Positions 6,761 through 16,154 of a stretch of 64,000 nucleotides of DNA are shown piece after piece. The notes beneath the pieces were generated by a model. It saw nothing but the letters and a program-made list of their open reading frames with translations, was not told where the DNA came from and ran no database searches. A program made the translations under genes and the position numbers. The stretch comes from Silvibacterium acidisoli. GTDB lineage: Bacteria; Acidobacteriota; Terriglobia; Terriglobales; Acidobacteriaceae. Location: contig CP085323.1 of NCBI GenBank assembly GCA_022870745.1, positions 2,914,001 through 2,978,000 of the forward strand. The letters run 5' to 3'. The first letter of the stretch is position 1. Every line of letters starts with the position of its first letter.

Positions 6761-9514
6761 CTAGAAATCGAACCGCATCGTCAGGTAAAGAATACGGTTC
6801 GCCTCCTGGCTAGAGAACTGTGTCGATGTCAGCGAAGTCGATTGTCCGAAGAGAGGCGAGCCCAGGACGCCGAGCGGCGTTCCGCCATTTATCGTGTTGA
6901 GGATGTTCTGGCCTTCCATGCCGACATTCAGCAGATACTTCCTGGTCGCCTGACCACCGGGGGTGTCTGCCGGAACCTTCGGTCCTACTCCGATATTTTT
7001 TGTCAGGCTCATGTTCAGCATCTCGACCGATGGGCCTTTGCCGTAGTTGATGGGAATAATCTTCTGCCCCGGCAGCGGATCGGCGTCAAAGTTGCCCCAC
7101 TTCGTGCGGTAGACACTGGAGCGGTTCAGGTCAGTAGCGAATGCAGGACGGTCGTTGAACTGCGAATCGCCATTGAGATCAGTGCCAGTGACAATATTGA
7201 AGGGCAGGTTCGACTCGAGCACTAGGAATGGATAGAACTCAATGCCGAGGGGCAGGTGGCCTACGCCTCCGACATAAAACCTGTTGCGGTTGTCATTCGA
7301 TGCGCGCCCGTAGTCCTGGTGCAGGTCGTACTGGTTCGAGGGGAAGCTGCTCGCGCCTGATGTATTCGCGTGGCTGTGTCCATAGGTGTAGTAGCCGAAC
7401 AGCGTAAGCGGCTTCGTCGTCAGGCGGAACTTTGCGTAGATGCGTCCGCGCTTGGTCGTGCCTTCCGATTCGTATTCGTAGATGTTCTGCTGGGTGCCCA
7501 GCGGTCGCGTACCGCTCTCAGGGTTAGCTGGATCGTAAGTCCCGGGTAATGGGGCATTGATGTTCCGGGTTAACAACTGATCGATGCCGCGATAGAAGGT
7601 GTAGTCGACGGACAGGGTGAGGTTCTTGAAAAAATCCTTGTCGATGCCGAACGTCTCCTGCACAACGTGCGGTGCGGAAAGGCGCGGGCTGATGCGGTAG
7701 ACGGTCGGTAGCGTCGCTGGTCCGAGCTGATCTACGGGTGGCACGCTCGGATAAAACTCAGGCGCATTGACGACATACTGCTGTTGCAGCACGCCATTCT
7801 GCCGCTCGGCATTCAAAACAAGATTGGGCGCGAAGCGGTCATAGAAAACACCGATCCCGGCGCGCAGCACGGCAAACGGAGAACGATCTTTTCCTCCACC
7901 GATGCCCCACGCATATGCCAAACGCGGAGCGAAATCCGCATGGTCAGGAATATTCGTCTGGCTCTCGAAGCGGAGCCCAGGCGTGAGGGTCATGTTCGAA
8001 GAGAGCTTCCACTGATCTTCGAAGTAGGCGCCAACATCGGCCACATTCACGCTGAGCTTCGGCTCTCCGGCCGTAATGGCGAACTGGCTAGGGCCAAGAC
8101 CCTGCGACTGGAGTGTGCCGATGGGAATTCCTGCAGCCAGACCCTGCTGCGTGGCCTGGTAAGCCTCGATGGAGGAAAAGATAAATTGCCCGTTGAAGCC
8201 GGCAGTTGAAGAATTGCCGTCCTGTACATCCCGCAGGCGCGCACCGAAGCGCAGCAGGTGATCGCCCAGCCCTAGTGAGCTGTAATTCTGCAGCTCATAG
8301 TGATTCTGCCCGTCGTGCAGCTGGCCTGTGAAGTTGCCGCCGCCATCGAACGCGCCTTCGACCAGGATGCTCGCGCCGCCGTTCAGCGAGACGGTACTGT
8401 CATTCGTCCGTTGGAACTGAAAGCGTGTCTCGTTGATGAAACGCGGCGAATATACCTGGGCGTCGCTGAACTGGAACGTCTGCTCGGTGTGCCGCGTGTT
8501 TACCGCCTGGCTTTGAAGCGAAGACTGGTTCTGCACCAGGTTGTCCTGCTGCTGGCGCCCGAACTGATAGCGCAGGCTGATGGTCTGAACTTTTCCGAGT
8601 TGGAAATCGAATCGAGGCCCGACATCAACAGAGCTGCGCGGGCTCGACACCGTCGCCGTATAAGCGGGCCCGGCCGGAGAAGTCACGGTATGAATGAAAG
8701 ACTGCGCTCCAACGTTCTGTTCGTCTCCGTCAAACAGCCAGGAGCTGTGAGCGCCCAGTTTGCCGCTGATGTTTCCTTCCGAATAAAACGCCGAATACGG
8801 TGGCTGCTCTGAGACAAATGGATTCTGCGAATTCAGGTTCGAGTCTTCTCCAAGCAGAGAAAGAGTGCCGTGTAAGGCATCCGCGCCCGGCTTGGTGACG
8901 ACTTCCACGCGGCCGAGGCCGGTCGCGTCCCACTGTGCCGAGAAGGGGTTGTCATTGATGCGAATTTCCTGGATCGCCGATTTTGGAGGCAGATGGCCGG
9001 CCGTGAATCCATCGATGTAGAACTGCGTGCCGGAGCCCGATCCTGCCAGGGCCTGTAACTGGAGGCGCAGCTGCATCGGATCTGTCGCCAGAGCGGCAAG
9101 ACTTGTTCCCTTAAGAAGAATGGCGCCCTGGTTGTGATCCGGAGACGAGTCCAGCGTGTCGTCTCCCACCTTTACCTGCTGCTGCTGAACGTCGATCTGG
9201 AGGGAGATGCGCAGATGCAACGTTTCGCCTGCTTCTACGGAGATGGTCTGTATCGAAGGACGAAATCCGTGAGAGGTCGCCGTCAGCTGGTAGCTTCCGG
9301 CTGAGACTCCTGAAAAACGAAAGGTACCTTTTTCATCGGTCGTCTTTTCACTCGGCGCGCCGCCGGAGCGGAGAGTGACGGCTGCATCCGGTATCACAGC
9401 ACCGCTGGGGTCGGTGACGACACCGGATACGCTCGTGTCCGGTGCAACCTGAGCGAACGAGGCGCAGCCTGAAGTCAGGATGATTGCGAGAAAGAAAGTC
9501 CAAAAACGAGACAT
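6761..9514 (-). CDS. TonB-dependent receptor with carboxypeptidase-like N-domain
   Basis: A 917-residue outer-membrane receptor. A signal peptide (cleavage near SFA-QVAP) is followed by a carboxypeptidase-regulatory-like beta-sandwich (VSGVVTDPSGAVIPDAAVTL), a plug domain (YIDGF...IQEIRINDNPFSA, then GRVEVVTKPGADALHG) and a long barrel ending in the aromatic LTMRFDF. This is the Oar-like type abundant in Acidobacteria, presumed to import oligosaccharides, peptides or chelates using TonB. The substrate is not readable. The frame extends to 9637, but ATG 9514 gives a proper signal peptide and is chosen, although its Shine-Dalgarno is weak. There is no associated SusD or enzyme cluster. Confidence 0.86.
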   Translation of the reverse strand: MSRFWTFFLAIILTSGCASFAQVAPDTSVSGVVTDPSGAVIPDAAVTLRSGGAPSEKTTDEKGTFRFSGVSAGSYQLTATSHGFRPSIQTISVEAGETLHLRISLQIDVQQQQVKVGDDTLDSSPDHNQGAILLKGTSLAALATDPMQLRLQLQALAGSGSGTQFYIDGFTAGHLPPKSAIQEIRINDNPFSAQWDATGLGRVEVVTKPGADALHGTLSLLGEDSNLNSQNPFVSEQPPYSAFYSEGNISGKLGAHSSWLFDGDEQNVGAQSFIHTVTSPAGPAYTATVSSPRSSVDVGPRFDFQLGKVQTISLRYQFGRQQQDNLVQNQSSLQSQAVNTRHTEQTFQFSDAQVYSPRFINETRFQFQRTNDSTVSLNGGASILVEGAFDGGGNFTGQLHDGQNHYELQNYSSLGLGDHLLRFGARLRDVQDGNSSTAGFNGQFIFSSIEAYQATQQGLAAGIPIGTLQSQGLGPSQFAITAGEPKLSVNVADVGAYFEDQWKLSSNMTLTPGLRFESQTNIPDHADFAPRLAYAWGIGGGKDRSPFAVLRAGIGVFYDRFAPNLVLNAERQNGVLQQQYVVNAPEFYPSVPPVDQLGPATLPTVYRISPRLSAPHVVQETFGIDKDFFKNLTLSVDYTFYRGIDQLLTRNINAPLPGTYDPANPESGTRPLGTQQNIYEYESEGTTKRGRIYAKFRLTTKPLTLFGYYTYGHSHANTSGASSFPSNQYDLHQDYGRASNDNRNRFYVGGVGHLPLGIEFYPFLVLESNLPFNIVTGTDLNGDSQFNDRPAFATDLNRSSVYRTKWGNFDADPLPGQKIIPINYGKGPSVEMLNMSLTKNIGVGPKVPADTPGGQATRKYLLNVGMEGQNILNTINGGTPLGVLGSPLFGQSTSLTSTQFSSQEANRILYLTMRFDF

Positions 9515-9877
9515 CTGGTTGACCGGCAGGGTGCGTGACACCAACGTTTGTGCGGTTACAAGAATGTTAATAGATGCGGTTATCAGGATGTAGCTGGTAA
9601 GCAACGAGAGAAGCAGGCAAGAAAGGCAGAAGAGCAACGAAGTGCGAAGAGATCCAGCGCATGAGCAACACGCAACATGCCCGCTTTTGCCTGTTCGAGC
9701 AAAAGTCGGAAGCTGCTGCGAATCTCCCGATCTTATAGATGACGTTCGATTTTAATCACTAGCACTATGGTGCTATGCGCTTGCTCGGGAAGTGGGATTC
9801 TGGAGAGTGCACAGATGCGAGAAGCTGTTGTTGTCAAGGGGTTGCAGTTTGGGGGAACGGTAGCTCCTTGGGGACGA
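9515..9877 (-). promoter_or_regulatory. Upstream region of TonB receptor with dyad site
   Basis: This ~360-base region upstream of the receptor carries a palindrome at 9760-9775 (TAGCAC-TATG-GTGCTA), a plausible operator. On the minus strand a TATAAG -10-like box lies about 25 nt downstream of it (around 9733-9738), without a consensus -35. That would give a 5' leader of about 200 nt. Regulator identity is unknown. Confidence 0.35.
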
Positions 9878-9905
9878 AAAGGCCTGTCATTTATGACAGG
9901 CCTTT
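9878..9905. terminator. Bidirectional-type terminator
   Basis: A perfect inverted repeat, AAAGGCCTGTCA (9878-9889) and TGACAGGCCTTT (9894-9905), with a TTTA loop. It sits just past the stop of the minus-strand lipoprotein gene, so it most likely ends that transcript. Confidence 0.85.
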
Positions 9906-9931
9906 CGTATTTCCGGGGATGTTCCAGTCGA

Positions 9932-12349
9932 CTAGGTCGTCGGTCTCGGGAACACCGCCATCATCTGTACCGGTACCGCGTTGCCGGTCGAATCGGTCAG
10001 GCCGGGGTTGATGGTTTTTGAGTCGGTCAGCGTCGACGGGGTCACGAAGTGAACCAGGTTATCTCCCGAGGTCGAGACAAAGAAGATCGACTCGTCCGGA
10101 GAGAAGACGCCTGCCAGCGGAGACTGCGCTGCACCCGAGAGCTGAACGTTGGTCAGCGTGCCAAGCGCTCCGTTGGTCGCTGACGGCTGGTAGGCCGGCA
10201 GAAGACCGGTTCCTGCGGCAGCGGTGTAGGTGATGAATGCCACAGTGGAGTCCGGAGAAGCCACGACCGAGTTGATCTCTGTCGGGGTAATGCCGGTCAG
10301 CGGGGTCTGGCTAAGCGATGTTGTCAGGTTGTGCGGATTAGCGGTGGTCACATCCGCGGTGATTGCAGGACACGGCCCCGGAGCGATGCCTGCGGTCGTC
10401 TGATTTGCATCCGCGTAAAGCCAGATGTCAGAAAGCGTGGCCTCGTTCGCGCCGATCACATGCTTGCCGTCAAACGTCGTTGTCAGGTGTTGTGTATCGG
10501 CGCCTGACGCTGCGCCAAGGTTTAGCACCTGCGGATAGTAAGGAAACTGCTCACCTGTCGTGGTGTTCGGGCAGAAGCTGCGCGCCGTCGTCTGACTTCC
10601 GCTAAAGAACGGGAAGACGCTGGGCACAGTGATGGCAACGTCGGCTCCGCAGAACGGATCGTAGGTGCCGGTGCTGGTCGCGAGCGGGCTGTTGTTGTTG
10701 AGCGTGCAGGCCTGTTCGGCCGGTTCGAGCGCGCCGAGCGGGTAAGTGCTCCAGCCGGTGCTCGCATTGTGCACATAGAGCATGTTTGTTTTCTTGACCG
10801 GGTCTTCTCCGACGATATAAACGTTCTTGCCGTCGGGTGAGAACTTGGCCCGTGTCGCGGTGCCACCGATGCTCGTATAGGTGGAGGAGGTGGTCGTGCT
10901 CGTGCTCGTGGTGTACAGGTAGATCACCGAGCGCAGCTGATCGTCGATGATGACCTGCGTGCCGTCCGGCGAAACCGCAAGCACCACGCCCGGAACATTG
11001 GTGTCTTCCTTGGTGAGCGCGTTCGTTGTGGCCGTGTAAACCATCAGCTCGCGATAGCTACCGAAGTAAAGATTGGTGCCAGTCTGATCGAGCACCATGG
11101 AGTTAGGCGGGTAAGGCAGCTTGACGGGCGAGCCTGGAGTTCCGGTCGTTAAGTCAACCGAGCTGAAGAACTGCGACTGCGTCGAAGCCATCCACAGATA
11201 GTTGCTGGAACGGCCCGGCGAGGTAATCGTCAGATTGTTGCTGGTGACGGGCATGCCGGTTCCATAAACGCCGATCTGGCTGACCGGAGCTTCGTTACAG
11301 GTGCTCGGCTGGCAGATGGCATTCACCGTAGATGTGCTCGGGTAAGTCGTGCTGACCGCACCGGCGCTGCTCACCGCGATCTCCTGCGGCTGGGTCGAGG
11401 TGTAGTCGAGCGTCAGACCATTTAGGAGCACAGGAGTAGGCGCTGTATCCTGGGCGGATACGGTCAGATTCTGCGGGGAGCCCTGGATCACCTGGCCGCC
11501 AGTACGGTTTCCATTCAGCGATAGAGAAATGCTCGCCGGAGGGCAGGTGTAGAAGTAGCCTGCAGCCGAGCTGACCTGTGAGACCGTTGCGTTGACGACA
11601 GTCGATCCCGGCAGCTTCGCGGTGGCCGAACCGTTGATGCCGGTGCCGCTCGCGCTGGTGTTGTTGATCTCGACGATGTTGCCGTCAACCGGCGTGTAGG
11701 TGATTGTGCCCACATAGTTCGGGTTGACGCTGCCATCGGCATTGGTGCTGCCGTCAGGAATCGCCACGCCGTTTGGCCCGGAGACTACGGTGCCCGTGGT
11801 CAGAGGGGCCGCCGTATTGTTCTGCGAGATGCACGCTCCTGGCGTTGGTATCGTGATGGCTGTCACCGGTGGATGCACATACACATTCACGACGTTACTG
11901 GTCACGCCGGCGCCGCTGGCTGTGAAGTTCACAACGCCGCAGCTTGTCGATGAGCACTGTTCGCTGGTGGAACCGGCCGGCGGAGTGCAGATGGTGTAAT
12001 CGGCGATGCCGCCAGGGCTGTTGCGGTTCCAGGTGCCGCCGCAGATTGCGCCCGTAGGCGAAACGTCGGCGAGCAGCAGGTTGCTGCTTCCGTACTTGTA
12101 CGCCGATACCGTGGCGGTCGCGCCCTTACAGGTGGTCGCCGTCGGAGCGGCCAGCTGTGATGTCTGTCCCCAGGAGAGCGATATGCCCGTCGTCTTAGGC
12201 TCAAGATCAATGGCCGATACGGCATCGGTCTTGATGCCATAACCTAATCCGTTGCAATACGCGCTTACGTTTGTCTGGCAACCGGTGATCGAAAGGCCAA
12301 CGGGAAGTGAAAGGAGAAACAGTGCAAAAAGGACGAGATACCGCTGCAT
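9932..12349 (-). CDS. Beta-propeller lipoprotein with Ig-like repeats
   Basis: An 805-residue exported lipoprotein. LSITGC near residue 24 is a lipobox, so Cys24 is the likely lipidated residue. The N-terminal half is Thr/Ser/Gly-rich and looks like bacterial Ig-like domains (repeated 'ISLS.G...' and 'SSAGAVS' patterns). The C-terminal half contains WD40-like/YVTN-type blades (LAVSPDGTQVII, AKFSPDGKNVYIVG, VASPDSTVAFITY, GVFSPDESIFFV). GGGGAGG lies at good spacing before ATG 12349. Such proteins are common and uncharacterised in Acidobacteria; a surface structural role is a guess. It is monocistronic, with its own terminator. Confidence 0.82.
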   Translation of the reverse strand: MQRYLVLFALFLLSLPVGLSITGCQTNVSAYCNGLGYGIKTDAVSAIDLEPKTTGISLSWGQTSQLAAPTATTCKGATATVSAYKYGSSNLLLADVSPTGAICGGTWNRNSPGGIADYTICTPPAGSTSEQCSSTSCGVVNFTASGAGVTSNVVNVYVHPPVTAITIPTPGACISQNNTAAPLTTGTVVSGPNGVAIPDGSTNADGSVNPNYVGTITYTPVDGNIVEINNTSASGTGINGSATAKLPGSTVVNATVSQVSSAAGYFYTCPPASISLSLNGNRTGGQVIQGSPQNLTVSAQDTAPTPVLLNGLTLDYTSTQPQEIAVSSAGAVSTTYPSTSTVNAICQPSTCNEAPVSQIGVYGTGMPVTSNNLTITSPGRSSNYLWMASTQSQFFSSVDLTTGTPGSPVKLPYPPNSMVLDQTGTNLYFGSYRELMVYTATTNALTKEDTNVPGVVLAVSPDGTQVIIDDQLRSVIYLYTTSTSTTTSSTYTSIGGTATRAKFSPDGKNVYIVGEDPVKKTNMLYVHNASTGWSTYPLGALEPAEQACTLNNNSPLATSTGTYDPFCGADVAITVPSVFPFFSGSQTTARSFCPNTTTGEQFPYYPQVLNLGAASGADTQHLTTTFDGKHVIGANEATLSDIWLYADANQTTAGIAPGPCPAITADVTTANPHNLTTSLSQTPLTGITPTEINSVVASPDSTVAFITYTAAAGTGLLPAYQPSATNGALGTLTNVQLSGAAQSPLAGVFSPDESIFFVSTSGDNLVHFVTPSTLTDSKTINPGLTDSTGNAVPVQMMAVFPRPTT

Positions 12350-12523
12350 GAAACCTCCCCGTCCGCACCCGGGGCGCGCGAACGGTCTTTCCTACTGTAA
12401 GTGTCGAAGTGTCCTTAAACGAGATAAGGGTCCGAAGTTTGAGTTTAAAAGGTGCGAATGCCTTCGGCAAGGGAACGGGGCGTCTTTTGTCAACCCCGCC
12501 TCCCTTGCCCGGATCCCTTGGCT

Positions 12524-14569
12524 TTACTGGGGAGGCATGTATTTTTCAAACCACGCCAGGGCCCGCTCCAAAACATCCGTCTTGTGAGCGGGATCCACGA
12601 AACCGTGCCCCTCGTTCGGATAGACCACCAGCTGGGTCGGCACGTGCTGGGCGCGCAGCGCATGCCAGAACTCGAAGGACTGCGGTGCCGGGCATTCTCC
12701 GTCCCGGTCTCCGACCACTACCAGGGTGGGTGTCTTGACCTTTTTAATGAAGTCGATAGCCGAACTCTGGGCATAAATCCCCGGATCGTCGTAAACCGAC
12801 GCTCCAAAGAACGGAATCATCCACTGGTCGATCGAGTTCTCGCCGTAGTAGCTCTGCCAGTTGGAAATGCCGGCTCCGGCCACCGCGGCCCGGAAGCGCG
12901 TGGTCTGCGTGACCGAGAACATGGTCATGAAACCGCCGTAGCTCCAGCCGGTAATGCCCACCCGCTCCGGATCTACCGGAAAGCGCCTGGTTACCGTGTC
13001 CACCCCGGCCAATATGTCGCGCAGGTCGCCATGGCCGAAATCCCTCTTGTTCGCCTGGGTGAACTTCTCGCCCTCACCGTAACTGCCCCGAGGATTGGGC
13101 ATCAGCACAAAGTAGCCCAGTGCGGCAAAGGGAGTGCCTCCGTAGCTGGCCGACGGCCAGTGCTGCAGGTTGGCATAGGACGGTCCGCCATGCACATAAA
13201 CGACCAGCGGATACTTCCTGCCGGGCTGATAATCGGCCGGATAGATCAGCCATCCCTGTACGTGAAAGCCCTCATTCTCCCATGTCACCGACTCAGCCTT
13301 GCCCCAAAGCGGTTTCAACTGGTCGTTGTAGTGCGTCATCTGGCGGAGCTTGTTCAGCTTGCCTGCCCATACCTCCGGCGGATGATCGAAAGAGTTGCGC
13401 TCCAGCGCGACAATGCCTTCCTCCGAGACCGAGACGCCAAGCATGATGTCGTCCGCACGCACCGTTGCTGGCAGAGTGATGTTCTCCTCGGTCGATTCCT
13501 TCTGTGAGGCGATGTCATAGAGGAAGATGTGGGAAGCACCATCCTTGATCTCCGAGATCAACATCCCTTCGTTTCCTGTCCATTGGAACCAGGATGGGCT
13601 CGATTTCCAGTCCGGGGTCAGATTGTGAATCTCTCCGCCAGCCGAGGGGATCGTGTAGATGTCCCCGCCATTGATGCCCTGGTCCGACATAAGCCCGCTG
13701 ATGAAGGCGATGTGGCTGCCGTCTGGCGACCAGCGGGGGACGGCAAGCTGTGCTCCGCTGGTCGGCTGGCCCGATGCCGCGGGATCGACGAGGACCTTCG
13801 GCTCGCCGTCGAGCGACTGGGTGTAGAGTTTGGCCACCCACCAGTTGTTTTCGCCTGGCGGAGGCGCGGCGATGTAGGCGATCTTCTTGGCGTCGGGCGC
13901 CCAGTCGAACTCGTAGGCGTGCAGGGAGTCCGGTGTGAGGAAGCGGAGCGTTGCCCCCGAACTGCTGCCTCCGGCCGCCTTGCCGTCCCACTTTTCAGGC
14001 ACGGATACCATCGCAACCCGTTGAATTTCAATGCCGTCCTCGCCAATCACCCCTGCCGGCGGCTTCATCGCAGCCAGGGCCCCCGCATGGCGGGTGGCTC
14101 CCTCTACGTACAGAAACGCAAGCGAGTGGCCGTCAGGAGACCAGTGCATATCTTCGGCGTTGCCGTTGAGCTGAACGAGCAGCTTTGGAGCGGATTTGCC
14201 GTCTGCGTCGGTCAGAAAGACGCCGGCCCGATGATCAACCGTGCAGTTTGAAAGAAAGGCGAGATGGGAGGAGTCCGGCGACCAGGCCAGAGCGGCCTCT
14301 TCACCCTTCTGCCCGTCGGAGCATGCCGTAACGTGTTTGGCTCGTGCGGGATAGTCGGTGGGAGCCAGTTGAATGCCTGCGCCCGAAACGATCCACGCCA
14401 GATGGTCGCTGTCGGGTGAGATTGCGGTCTCGGAGATCGACTTCGCCTGGCCGAGGGAAGAGAGAATCTCCGGAATGCGGTTGCCCTGGCTTTGAGAAAA
14501 GGCGGAAGTGCTCGAGGAAAGCAGGGATATGGCAAGCAGCGGAACGGCTGCGGACGTGCGGAATCTCAT
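12524..14569 (-). CDS. S9 family serine peptidase (acylaminoacyl-peptidase type)
   Basis: A secreted prolyl-oligopeptidase-family enzyme of 681 residues. After the signal peptide (cleavage near SAFSQ) comes an N-terminal beta-propeller with WSPD repeats (AWSPDSSHLAF, HWSPDGHSLAF, RWSPDGSHIAF). The C-terminal alpha/beta-hydrolase contains Ser543 in GWSYGGF, Asp623 in GDRDGECP and His655 in NEGHGF as a complete triad. The family releases N-terminal dipeptides or acyl-amino acids from short peptides. No strong Shine-Dalgarno precedes ATG 14569. It is transcribed away from the ribosomal cluster. Confidence 0.92.
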   Translation of the reverse strand: MRFRTSAAVPLLAISLLSSSTSAFSQSQGNRIPEILSSLGQAKSISETAISPDSDHLAWIVSGAGIQLAPTDYPARAKHVTACSDGQKGEEAALAWSPDSSHLAFLSNCTVDHRAGVFLTDADGKSAPKLLVQLNGNAEDMHWSPDGHSLAFLYVEGATRHAGALAAMKPPAGVIGEDGIEIQRVAMVSVPEKWDGKAAGGSSSGATLRFLTPDSLHAYEFDWAPDAKKIAYIAAPPPGENNWWVAKLYTQSLDGEPKVLVDPAASGQPTSGAQLAVPRWSPDGSHIAFISGLMSDQGINGGDIYTIPSAGGEIHNLTPDWKSSPSWFQWTGNEGMLISEIKDGASHIFLYDIASQKESTEENITLPATVRADDIMLGVSVSEEGIVALERNSFDHPPEVWAGKLNKLRQMTHYNDQLKPLWGKAESVTWENEGFHVQGWLIYPADYQPGRKYPLVVYVHGGPSYANLQHWPSASYGGTPFAALGYFVLMPNPRGSYGEGEKFTQANKRDFGHGDLRDILAGVDTVTRRFPVDPERVGITGWSYGGFMTMFSVTQTTRFRAAVAGAGISNWQSYYGENSIDQWMIPFFGASVYDDPGIYAQSSAIDFIKKVKTPTLVVVGDRDGECPAPQSFEFWHALRAQHVPTQLVVYPNEGHGFVDPAHKTDVLERALAWFEKYMPPQ

Positions 14570-14670
14570 GATTCCGGATGCTACCAGATTGCCTCAAAAC
14601 CACCGCACTCTCCGGTACAATAAAAGGAGCGCGGCTGCGGAAGAAATTCCACATTGGATGCGCGAAAAAG

Positions 14671-14699
14671 TTGACTCACATGAGTCCTCTTGCTACTCT
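14671..14699 (+). promoter_or_regulatory. Sigma-70-type promoter of the str/S10 supercluster
   Basis: TTGACT (14671-14676), a 17-nt spacer and TACTCT (14694-14699) with an extended TG two bases before the -10. Transcription would begin near 14706, about 370 nt before rpsL. It is the best promoter match in this part of the window and faces the ribosomal genes. Confidence 0.7.
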
Positions 14700-14705
14700 T
14701 AAAAG

Positions 14706-15073
14706 GTTCGCCGACTCTCCATGGAATTCGCCTGGCTAACGGCAGAGAGTTGGGAACAGGATCACGGCTCAGTTCGTGTATCAGCCCTGAAGAAGTTTAA
14801 GAAGTAATGATCAGGGACAGATCGCATCGGTGCCTGCGACACCCATCACCTTGGTGGGCTATGTAGGCCGGAACTCGCGAAACGGAGTTGGCTAATTTGC
14901 AGGCCTGTCATGCAGGCTTTCAGTTACGCTCGGCCACCGTCGGTGTTCTCGTCTGGTATTGAGGTAAGGCAGACGCGAAGCAAGGCTCAATGTGCTTTTG
15001 AGCGCGATGTGTATTCTCGCGTGAAGAAAACACGGCCTGTGCGCGCGCTGAAGTTGAAAGTAAGGAGTTTGGT
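14706..15073 (+). promoter_or_regulatory. Long structured 5' leader of rpsL
   Basis: This ~370-nt untranslated stretch holds several stem-loops: ACTCTC/GAGAGT (14714-14719 with 14745-14750); CACG/CGTG (14763-14766 with 14775-14778); CCCTGA/TCAGGG (14785-14790 with 14811-14816); GCCT..CCCA/TGGG..AGGC (14832-14868); and AACTC/GAGTT inside GCC/GGC (14867-14892). No small protein gene is convincing in it. It could be a ribosomal-protein-binding leader or another cis-acting RNA. It did not match the 6S, tmRNA, RNase P or SRP RNA hallmarks I know. Confidence 0.45.
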
Positions 15074-15478
15074 TTGCCTACATTTAGTCAGCTGGTAAGG
15101 AAGGGTCGTACTGCGCCTCGTTATAAGACGGCCTCACCTGCACTGCAGGGATCGCCGCAGCGCCGCGGAGTCTGCACTCGCGTGTACACACAGACCCCCA
15201 AAAAGCCGAACTCGGCCCTCCGTAAGGTGGCCCGTGTCCGTCTGACCAACGGAATTGAAGTGACCTCCTATATTCCGGGTGAGGGTCACAACCTGCAGGA
15301 GCACTCGATCGTCCTGATTCGCGGCGGCCGTGTGAAGGATCTCCCGGGTGTCCGCTACCACATCGTTCGCGGCACGCTGGATTCAGTCGGCGTCGTGAAG
15401 CGTACGCAGAGCCGTTCGAAGTATGGTGCAAAGCGCGCCAAGGCTGGCGCAGCGGCAGCAGGCGGTAAGAAGAAGTAG
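15074..15478 (+). CDS. rpsL: Small-subunit ribosomal protein S12
   Basis: A decoding-centre protein of the 30S subunit. The diagnostic [11 protein letters not shown] (Lys43 at the E. coli position) and [13 protein letters not shown] loops are intact, so there is no streptomycin-resistance substitution at Lys43 or in the second loop. The start is TTG, preceded by TAAGGAG (15061-15067); no ATG exists in a suitable place. The 134-residue length includes a C-terminal Ala/Gly/Lys tail beyond the E. coli end. It is the first gene of the str set. Confidence 0.97.
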   Translation: MPTFSQLVRKGRTAPRYKTASPALQGSPQRRGVCTRVYTQTPKKPNSALRKVARVRLTNGIEVTSYIPGEGHNLQEHSIVLIRGGRVKDLPGVRYHIVRGTLDSVGVVKRTQSRSKYGAKRAKAGAAAAGGKKK

Positions 15479-15488
15479 TCCTTCGCAG

Positions 15489-15520
15489 CCGGCGGGACGC
15501 GGCTTTGCCGCAGGAGCCGG
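15489..15520 (+). promoter_or_regulatory. Nested hairpin in rpsL-rpsG spacer
   Basis: GCGGC-TTT-GCCGC is enclosed by CCGGC/GCCGG with small internal loops. In E. coli the S12-S7 spacer contains the S7 repressor-binding site. Position alone suggests a similar role here; no sequence match is claimed. Confidence 0.3.
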
Positions 15521-15564
15521 AGCGCGGATGGTTTGAGCTTGAAGCGGAAAGAGATTAAGGATTT

Positions 15565-16035
15565 ATGCCAAGAAAAGGTCACATTGCGAAGCGGGAAGTT
15601 GCTCCTGATCCGGTGTACAACTCCACGCTGGTTACAAAGTTCGTGAACTCGATGATGTGGGGCGGTAAGAAGTCGACGGCCCAGGGCATCTTCTATACCG
15701 CCATGACGAACCTTGAGCAGAAGGGTGGCGACGAAGCCCTCAAGTTGTTCAAGAAGGCTGTCGAGAACTGCAAGCCGTTGCTTGAGGTCAAGACCCGCCG
15801 CGTCGGTGGTGCGAACTACCAGGTGCCGATCGAAGTGAATCCGGAGCGCCGCACGTCGCTTGCGATTCGCTGGCTGGTTTCCTATGGCCGCGCCCGTGGC
15901 GAAAAGGGCATGATCGACAAGCTCTCGAACGAGCTGCTCGACGCTGCCAATGGCCGTGGCGCTGCGATGAAGAAGAAGGAAGACGTTCACCGCATGGCTG
16001 AAGCCAACAAGGCTTTCGCGCACTATCGCTGGTAG
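15565..16035 (+). CDS. rpsG: Small-subunit ribosomal protein S7
   Basis: A 156-residue protein that nucleates assembly of the 30S head and binds the 3' major domain of 16S rRNA. The N-terminus [20 protein letters not shown] and the internal [11 protein letters not shown] and [15 protein letters not shown] are family hallmarks. It starts at ATG with a purine-rich upstream stretch (GGAAAGAGATTAAGG). It lies 86 nt after rpsL in the str set. Confidence 0.97.
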   Translation: MPRKGHIAKREVAPDPVYNSTLVTKFVNSMMWGGKKSTAQGIFYTAMTNLEQKGGDEALKLFKKAVENCKPLLEVKTRRVGGANYQVPIEVNPERRTSLAIRWLVSYGRARGEKGMIDKLSNELLDAANGRGAAMKKKEDVHRMAEANKAFAHYRW

Positions 16036-16116
16036 GTTTTTCTTCAGGTTTCAAAGCAAGAGTTTTTTAGTTTTCGTTCAGGCAAGAGTAGTCAGGTAGT
16101 AAGACGTACGTTTAAC

Positions 16117-16135
16117 CGCGGGCGAAAAGCCCGCG
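16117..16135 (+). repeat. Hairpin in rpsG-fusA spacer
   Basis: CGCGGGC-GAAAA-GCCCGCG, a perfect 7-bp stem about 20 nt before the fusA start and without a following T run. It is not a terminator; it could modulate fusA translation or mRNA processing. Confidence 0.4.
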
Positions 16136-16154
16136 AGAGGTTGAGAGAGAGACT

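Noticed and set aside
14706-15073. 6S RNA, tmRNA, SRP RNA or RNase P RNA in the rpsL leader
   Set aside because: The region is structured, but none of the consensus segments of these RNAs that I know could be found. Kept only as an unassigned leader.
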